Shown here: positions 59,614-64,000 of the stretch, piece by piece | How positions within the stretch are numbered: the first letter of the stretch is position 1 | Layout: every line of letters begins with the position of its first letter | DNA from: an uncultured Blastocatellia bacterium | GTDB lineage: Bacteria > Acidobacteriota > Blastocatellia > Pyrinomonadales > Pyrinomonadaceae | NCBI GenBank assembly: GCA_946480785.1 | Contig: CAMLLD010000018.1 | Location: 1-64,000 of the forward strand | Direction of reading: 5' to 3' | DNA: 64,000 nt | The notes under the pieces: generated by a model | Seen by the model: only the letters and a program-made list of their open reading frames with translations | Told to the model about the DNA's origin: nothing | Database searches by the model: none | Position numbers and translations under genes: made by a program

Positions 59614-61053
59614 TCACCGCCCCGCGCGGCGGACTTTTTCGGAGTCGATGTGGTGGCGCTTGATCATGCGATCGAGAGTTTTGCGATCGACGGCCAGGAC
59701 GCGCGCGGCGGCTTGCTTGTTCCCACGCGTGTGCTCCAGAACTTGGGCCACGTAGCGTCCTTCGATCTCTGATAACGGCACCCACTCTTCCTGCGTGGCG
59801 CCGTTGCTCGCAGCATTCACGCCGTTCGCAGCACTCGCGCCGTTCCCCGTCTCCGCTGTCTTCTGCGTGTAGTTGCGCACACGCTGCGGCAGGTCTTTCA
59901 CGCGAATCGTGCCGTCACACATCGCGACTGCACGCACCACGGCGTTCTCCAGCTCGCGAATGTTTCCCGGCCAGCGATAGTGCTCCAACAACTCCAACGC
60001 TTCCGCGGAAAACTTCACCGGCGGACTCAACGAATAAACTCGATCCGCAAAACTCTGCGCCAACGGCGGAATGTCCTCAGGCCGTTCACGCAACGGCGGC
60101 AACACGATCGACACCGCGTTCAAACGATAGAACAGGTCGTTGCGAAATCTTCCCGCCGCGACTTCCTCTTCCACGTTGCGATTACTCGCCGCGATCACGC
60201 GTACGTTCACCTTCTGCGTTTGGTTCGCGCCGACGCGGCGTATCTCGCCCATTTGCAACGCGCGCAGCAGCTTCACCTGAAACGACTGCGTCGTCTCCGT
60301 GATCTCGTCGAGAAACACAGTGCCGCCATCGGCTTCTTCCCACAACCCGCGTCGATCGCGATCGGCCCCGGTGAACGATCCTTTGATATGGCCAAACAAC
60401 TCCGCCTCGATCAACTCCGCCGGGATCGCGCCGCAGTTCACCGCGACGAAAGGTTTGTCCGCGCGCCCGCTGCGATGATGAATCGCCGACGCCACGAGCT
60501 CTTTGCCCGTCCCCGATTCACCCGTCAGCAACACCGGCAGGTTGGTGCTCGAAACACGCCCGACCTGCTTCATCACCTCGATAAACGCCTGGCTGCGTCC
60601 CACCAGCTCAATGTCCGAGTGGTACGCAGCCGTGCGCCTCGCGGGGGAGGATCTCTGGGGCCGCTCCGCCAACTGTTCGAGCAACGCCTGTGACAACGAT
60701 TGCAGTTCTTCTGGTCCAAACGGCTTCAGCAGGTAGTCGTAAGCGCCGTAAGCCGTCGCATCCAACGCGCCGGCCGCGCTGCCGTGGCCCGTCATCAACA
60801 CGACTTTAGTTTCCGGCAGCTTGTCTTTGAAATGCCGCAGCACGCTGTAGCCATTCGCGCCACCCAGCATCACGTCGCAAAACACGACGGACCACGGCGC
60901 TTCATTGACGCGCCCAAACGCATCTTCCGCTGAAGGCGATTGGGCCACCCTCCAGCCTTCACCACGCAACACCGTCGAAACGAAGTCGCGCACTTGCTGT
61001 TCGTCGTCAATTACCAGTGCTTGATAATTCATGTCATTTGCTTTAGTGCTCAT
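59614..61053 (-). CDS. Sigma54-dependent response regulator (NtrC family)
   Basis: 479 residues. A receiver with acceptor Asp60 and Lys110 is followed by an AAA+ domain: Walker A GESGTGKE (178-185), GSFTGA (225-230) and Walker B GGTVFLDE (243-250). A Fis-type helix-turn-helix is at about 450-475. The sigma54 contact loop is normally GAFTGA; here the second residue is Ser, a known tolerated variant, so activity is likely. The start overlaps the previous gene's stop (ATGA); an ATG at 61032 is also possible. It would activate a sigma54 promoter when phosphorylated by the neighbouring kinases. Confidence 0.92.
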   Translation of the reverse strand: MSTKANDMNYQALVIDDEQQVRDFVSTVLRGEGWRVAQSPSAEDAFGRVNEAPWSVVFCDVMLGGANGYSVLRHFKDKLPETKVVLMTGHGSAAGALDATAYGAYDYLLKPFGPEELQSLSQALLEQLAERPQRSSPARRTAAYHSDIELVGRSQAFIEVMKQVGRVSSTNLPVLLTGESGTGKELVASAIHHRSGRADKPFVAVNCGAIPAELIEAELFGHIKGSFTGADRDRRGLWEEADGGTVFLDEITETTQSFQVKLLRALQMGEIRRVGANQTQKVNVRVIAASNRNVEEEVAAGRFRNDLFYRLNAVSIVLPPLRERPEDIPPLAQSFADRVYSLSPPVKFSAEALELLEHYRWPGNIRELENAVVRAVAMCDGTIRVKDLPQRVRNYTQKTAETGNGASAANGVNAASNGATQEEWVPLSEIEGRYVAQVLEHTRGNKQAAARVLAVDRKTLDRMIKRHHIDSEKVRRAGR

Positions 61054-63530
61054 TGCTCGGCGCCCTCCCGGCGCATTTCGGTTGTTAGATTGCTACCGCT
61101 CACATCGAGCACTTCACGGACTTTGCGCGCGAGCGCCACCGGTGTGAACGGCTTTTGAATAAACTCCACATCTGAATCCAACACGCCGTGATGCACGATC
61201 GCGTCGTCCGTGTATCCCGACATGTAAAGCACACGTGTCATGGGCCGCAGCCGTGTCAGACGCTCGGCCACTTCTTTGCCGCTCGTCTCCGGCATCACGA
61301 CGTCCGTGAGCAACAGATCGATTGGCCCACGGCGTTCGCGACAAAGACGAATCGCTTCTTCACCGCCACGCGCATCGAGCACGTTGTAACCAGCTTGTTC
61401 CAGGATCTGCCGCGCGAGTCCACGCACCACGTCTTCGTCTTCAACCAGCAGGATCGTTTCCGAACCGCGCGGCACGGCCGTGTCGAGCGGAGCTTTCGCC
61501 GACGGTTCGTTCTCCTGTTGAAACTGCGGCAGGAAGACTTTGAAGACAGTGCCCTCACCGGGTTCGCTGTAGACCCAGATGTTGCCGCCGCTCTGCGTCA
61601 CGATGCCGTAGACGGTGGACAAACCGAGGCCGGTGCCGCGTCCTTTTTCTTTGGTCGTGAAGAACGGCTCGAAGATGCGGGCTTTGGTCTTTTCGTCCAT
61701 GCCGCAGCCGTTGTCGCTGACTGTCAGCACGACGTAGTTGCCCGTTGAGAGACCAAGGTGCCTGCTCGCAAACTCGTGATCGATCGCGAAGTTTGCGGTC
61801 TCGATCCTGAGTGTTCCGCCCTGCGGCATCGCGTCACGACTGTTGACGACGAGATTCACGAGCACCTGCTCGATCTGGCCGGGATCGGCGCGGATCTGCT
61901 TTAGCTCGGAATCGAATCGCGCGTCGAAGAAGATGTCTTCGCCGATGAGACGGCGCAGCATCTTGCTCATCTCCGACACCACGTCGTTGAGATTGAGCGG
62001 CACGGGTTTGAGCATTTGTTTGCGACCGAAGGCGAGTAACTGGCGCGTCAGGTTCGCGGCGCGTTCACCGGCTTTTTTGATCTCTTCGAGGTAACCGCGG
62101 AGGCGATCGTCGGGCTCGGCGCGTTGCAAAGCGAGACTGCTGTAACCGTTGATCGCGGTGAGCAGATTATTGAAGTCGTGGGCCACGCCACCGGCCAACT
62201 GCCCGATCGCTTCCATCTTCTGCGACTGACGCAACTGCTGCTCGAGTTCTTTGCGGTGTGATTCGGCTTCGGTGCGCGCAGTGATGTCTTCGATCGTTCC
62301 TTCGTGGTAGACCGTGGCGCCGTGTTCGTCTTTGACGAGCCGCAGATTAAGCGACAACCAGATGCTCTCGCCGTTCTTGCGATACGCCTCGACGGCGAGT
62401 CCTTCCACCACACCGGTCGATTCGAGCGCATTCGCGATCGCGTCCGCCGTTTCCGGTTGTGTCCAAAGGCCGCGGCCGGTCGCGTTGAAGTCGGCGATCA
62501 ATTCCTGCGGCGAGCTGTAACCGAGAATGCGCGCCATCGACGGATTCACCGTGAGCAGATGCTGGTCCGGCGTGGCCTGGAAGATACCTTCCACCGCGTT
62601 TTCAAAAATGAGGCGATACTTCGCTTCCGCCTGCCGCACCTGCGTGTAAAGCGATGCGCTCTCGAGCGCCGCCGCTGCGGTCGCGGCGAGAATCGTCAAC
62701 ACCTTCATCTGCGCGATCGTGAACGGCCGCAGCCGGTTCAACGCGTTGATGTTGACTGTGCCGACTACTTTGTTAGCGACGAGCAGCGGGATCGAGATCG
62801 CCGACGCGATTTCCGGATGCGGCCAGAGCGGACGAAAGCGTTCATCCTCGACTTCACCTGCCAACATCAACGGCTCGCGTTCGCGCGCGACCCAGCCCGA
62901 GATCGTATGGTCGAGCGGTACACGCTGGCCCAGTATTCGTTCGCGCTCCGTGCCGCGCACAGCCGCGACGTACAAGTCATCAGTACCGTCGTGCACCGGC
63001 AGCAGGACCGAAACCTGATCGGCGTCTGTTTGTCGAAGTACGGCATCGGCGAGTTTATTGATGACGGTTTGCGGATCGAGCGTGTGCGTGATCGTTTGGG
63101 CCAACTCGTAGATCGCCACCGTCTCGCGCAGTTGCAGGTTTTCGAGTTGCACCTGGCGCACGCTCATCGCGCGCGCGAGTAACGGCAACAGCGTCTGCAA
63201 GCGAAACGGCTTGAGCACGTAGTCGAAAGCGCCCACTTTGATCGCGTCGACGGCGGTTTGAATCGTTCCCTGCCCGGTCATCACAATGGGAATCAGGTGC
63301 GGATCGCGCTTGCGCACTTCCTGGACCAGCGTGATGCCGTCCATGCCCGGCATCATCAGGTCAGTCAGCAATACGTCGAAGGATTGCGTGCGCATGGCGG
63401 CGAGAGCGGCGGCGCCTGAGGTGAGTCCGGTAGCTTGATAACCGTGGGAGAGTAACGATTCAACGAGAACGTTTTTCAGTTCGATCTCGTCGTCAACGAT
63501 CAAAATGTGTCCTTTGCAGCTTGTGCTCAT
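61050..63530 (-). CDS. Hybrid sensor kinase: receiver - GAF - PAS - kinase - receiver
   Basis: 826 residues, no membrane segment. Receiver 1 has acceptor Asp57. A GAF-like domain (about 160-300) and a PAS domain (about 305-430) precede HisKA with His451 (GVAHDFNNLL), then HATPase_c with Asn563 in the N box and DNGCGM and GTGLGLS loops. Receiver 2 has acceptor Asp743. Two receivers on one soluble kinase suggest a phosphorelay with its neighbours. It is coupled to the sigma54 regulator by ATGA and is followed upstream by another kinase only 3 bases away. Confidence 0.92.
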   Translation of the reverse strand: MSTSCKGHILIVDDEIELKNVLVESLLSHGYQATGLTSGAAALAAMRTQSFDVLLTDLMMPGMDGITLVQEVRKRDPHLIPIVMTGQGTIQTAVDAIKVGAFDYVLKPFRLQTLLPLLARAMSVRQVQLENLQLRETVAIYELAQTITHTLDPQTVINKLADAVLRQTDADQVSVLLPVHDGTDDLYVAAVRGTERERILGQRVPLDHTISGWVAREREPLMLAGEVEDERFRPLWPHPEIASAISIPLLVANKVVGTVNINALNRLRPFTIAQMKVLTILAATAAAALESASLYTQVRQAEAKYRLIFENAVEGIFQATPDQHLLTVNPSMARILGYSSPQELIADFNATGRGLWTQPETADAIANALESTGVVEGLAVEAYRKNGESIWLSLNLRLVKDEHGATVYHEGTIEDITARTEAESHRKELEQQLRQSQKMEAIGQLAGGVAHDFNNLLTAINGYSSLALQRAEPDDRLRGYLEEIKKAGERAANLTRQLLAFGRKQMLKPVPLNLNDVVSEMSKMLRRLIGEDIFFDARFDSELKQIRADPGQIEQVLVNLVVNSRDAMPQGGTLRIETANFAIDHEFASRHLGLSTGNYVVLTVSDNGCGMDEKTKARIFEPFFTTKEKGRGTGLGLSTVYGIVTQSGGNIWVYSEPGEGTVFKVFLPQFQQENEPSAKAPLDTAVPRGSETILLVEDEDVVRGLARQILEQAGYNVLDARGGEEAIRLCRERRGPIDLLLTDVVMPETSGKEVAERLTRLRPMTRVLYMSGYTDDAIVHHGVLDSDVEFIQKPFTPVALARKVREVLDVSGSNLTTEMRREGAEQ

Positions 63531-63533
63531 AAA

Positions 63534-64000
63534 TTAGGCCTGGACCAGGCTGCCCGAATTGGCGATCGGCAGAGCCACGCAAACTGTGGTTCCCTTTCCG
63601 AGTTTGCTTTGTAAGGAGATCTCGCCGCCGTGTTCCTCGATGATGCGGCTGCAAATCGGCAGGCCGAGGCCCGTGCCTTTGCCTTCGGGTTTCGAGGTGT
63701 AGAACGGCTGCCATATCTTTTTGAGATCGTTTTCCGCGATGCCTTCGCCGCTGTCGACAAACTCGACCAGCACGCGTTCGAGCGCGAGGTCGGCATGTCC
63801 GCGCACGGTCAGGCAACCGCCTTCCGGCATCGCATCGCTCGCATTCGTCATGAGGTTGAGAAACACCTGCCTTAACTGCTGTCGATCGGCGTGAATCGCC
63901 GGCAGCGGATGGGCAAATTCAGTGACGACTTCGACCCGTCGATTGCGCAGGTAATAGCTGATGAGATCGATCGACTTGTGAATCTCGTCGGCAACGTCGA
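63534..64000 (-). CDS. Sensor histidine kinase, C-terminal part (cut by window edge)
   Basis: The frame is open from the window edge to the TAA at 63534-63536. It codes at least 154 residues: the end of the dimerisation region and a full HATPase_c, with N-box QQLRQVFLNLMTNASDAMPEGG, DSGEGI and GTGLGLP. The N-terminus lies beyond 64000, so its sensor domain is unknown. It is the first gene of the three-gene signalling run. Confidence 0.85.
   Translation of the reverse strand, partial: DVADEIHKSIDLISYYLRNRRVEVVTEFAHPLPAIHADRQQLRQVFLNLMTNASDAMPEGGCLTVRGHADLALERVLVEFVDSGEGIAENDLKKIWQPFYTSKPEGKGTGLGLPICSRIIEEHGGEISLQSKLGKGTTVCVALPIANSGSLVQA

Overview
The window looks like a piece of chromosome from a member of the Acidobacteriota, probably class Blastocatellia. 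That placement is an inference from gene families: an ECF sigma factor of the kind paired with a large Ser/Thr kinase-TPR protein, an Oar-type TonB-dependent receptor with a carboxypeptidase-regulatory-like domain, a sortilin/VPS10-like propeller, a DUF5117-type metalloprotease, and many secreted PQQ-like propellers with a W-x-x-W/F-R-G-P start. No 16S gene is present to prove it. I found no tRNA, rRNA, CRISPR array, phage gene or transposase.

Layout. 1-5652 (minus): a secreted zinc metalloprotease (cut by the window edge) coupled to a VPS10-like propeller, then a dienelactone hydrolase. 5661-9007 (minus): ubiX, and an apparent rrf2-rpoD-trxA operon with a near-consensus promoter overlapped by a palindromic operator and a hairpin terminator after trxA. 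9048-10333: an isolated AAA/STAND-like ATPase with an inverted repeat at its promoter. 10334-17556 (minus): a compact gas vesicle cluster (gvpL/F, gvpM-like, gvpF, gvpK, gvpJ, gvpA) followed by two coupled sensor kinases. 17542-17673: a small palindromic repeat flanked by 15-bp direct repeats. 17731-34226 (plus): a 16.5-kb run of tightly packed genes: ECF sigma factor, a 1712-residue kinase-TPR protein, an EhpF-like adenylating enzyme, an aldehyde dehydrogenase, a GT4 glycosyltransferase, an ABC ATPase, a MacB/FtsX permease, a PQQ-like propeller and a TPR protein. 34227-42092: a propeller, a small EmrE-like membrane protein, the TonB-dependent receptor, and a coupled HemN-like radical SAM / halogenase-like flavoprotein pair. 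42183-44097: a CPA2 antiporter and a small secreted protein. 44098-55217: six more PQQ-like propellers, with an ankyrin protein and an iron alcohol dehydrogenase among them. 55249-59524: an alpha/beta hydrolase, a repeat-rich non-coding stretch, a DUF3311/sodium-solute symporter pair and an O-methyltransferase. 59614-64000 (minus): a sensor kinase (cut by the edge), a hybrid kinase and a sigma54-type response regulator.

How the genes may work together. The window is dominated by cell-envelope and secreted functions (eight PQQ-like propellers, two proteins with other secreted folds, one large receptor) and by signalling (five kinases or regulators, three sigma or sigma-dependent regulators). 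The most interesting assembly is the ECF/kinase-led operon, which joins a two-enzyme carboxylate-reduction module to a glycosyltransferase and an exporter. It looks like a small-molecule or glycolipid pathway whose product is unknown.

A dispersed repeat built on ACACGGAT / ACACAGAT occurs about seven times. It sits between genes, but also inside at least three reading frames, where it supplies a loop, a C-terminal tail and a linker, and it provides the stop codon of a fourth gene.
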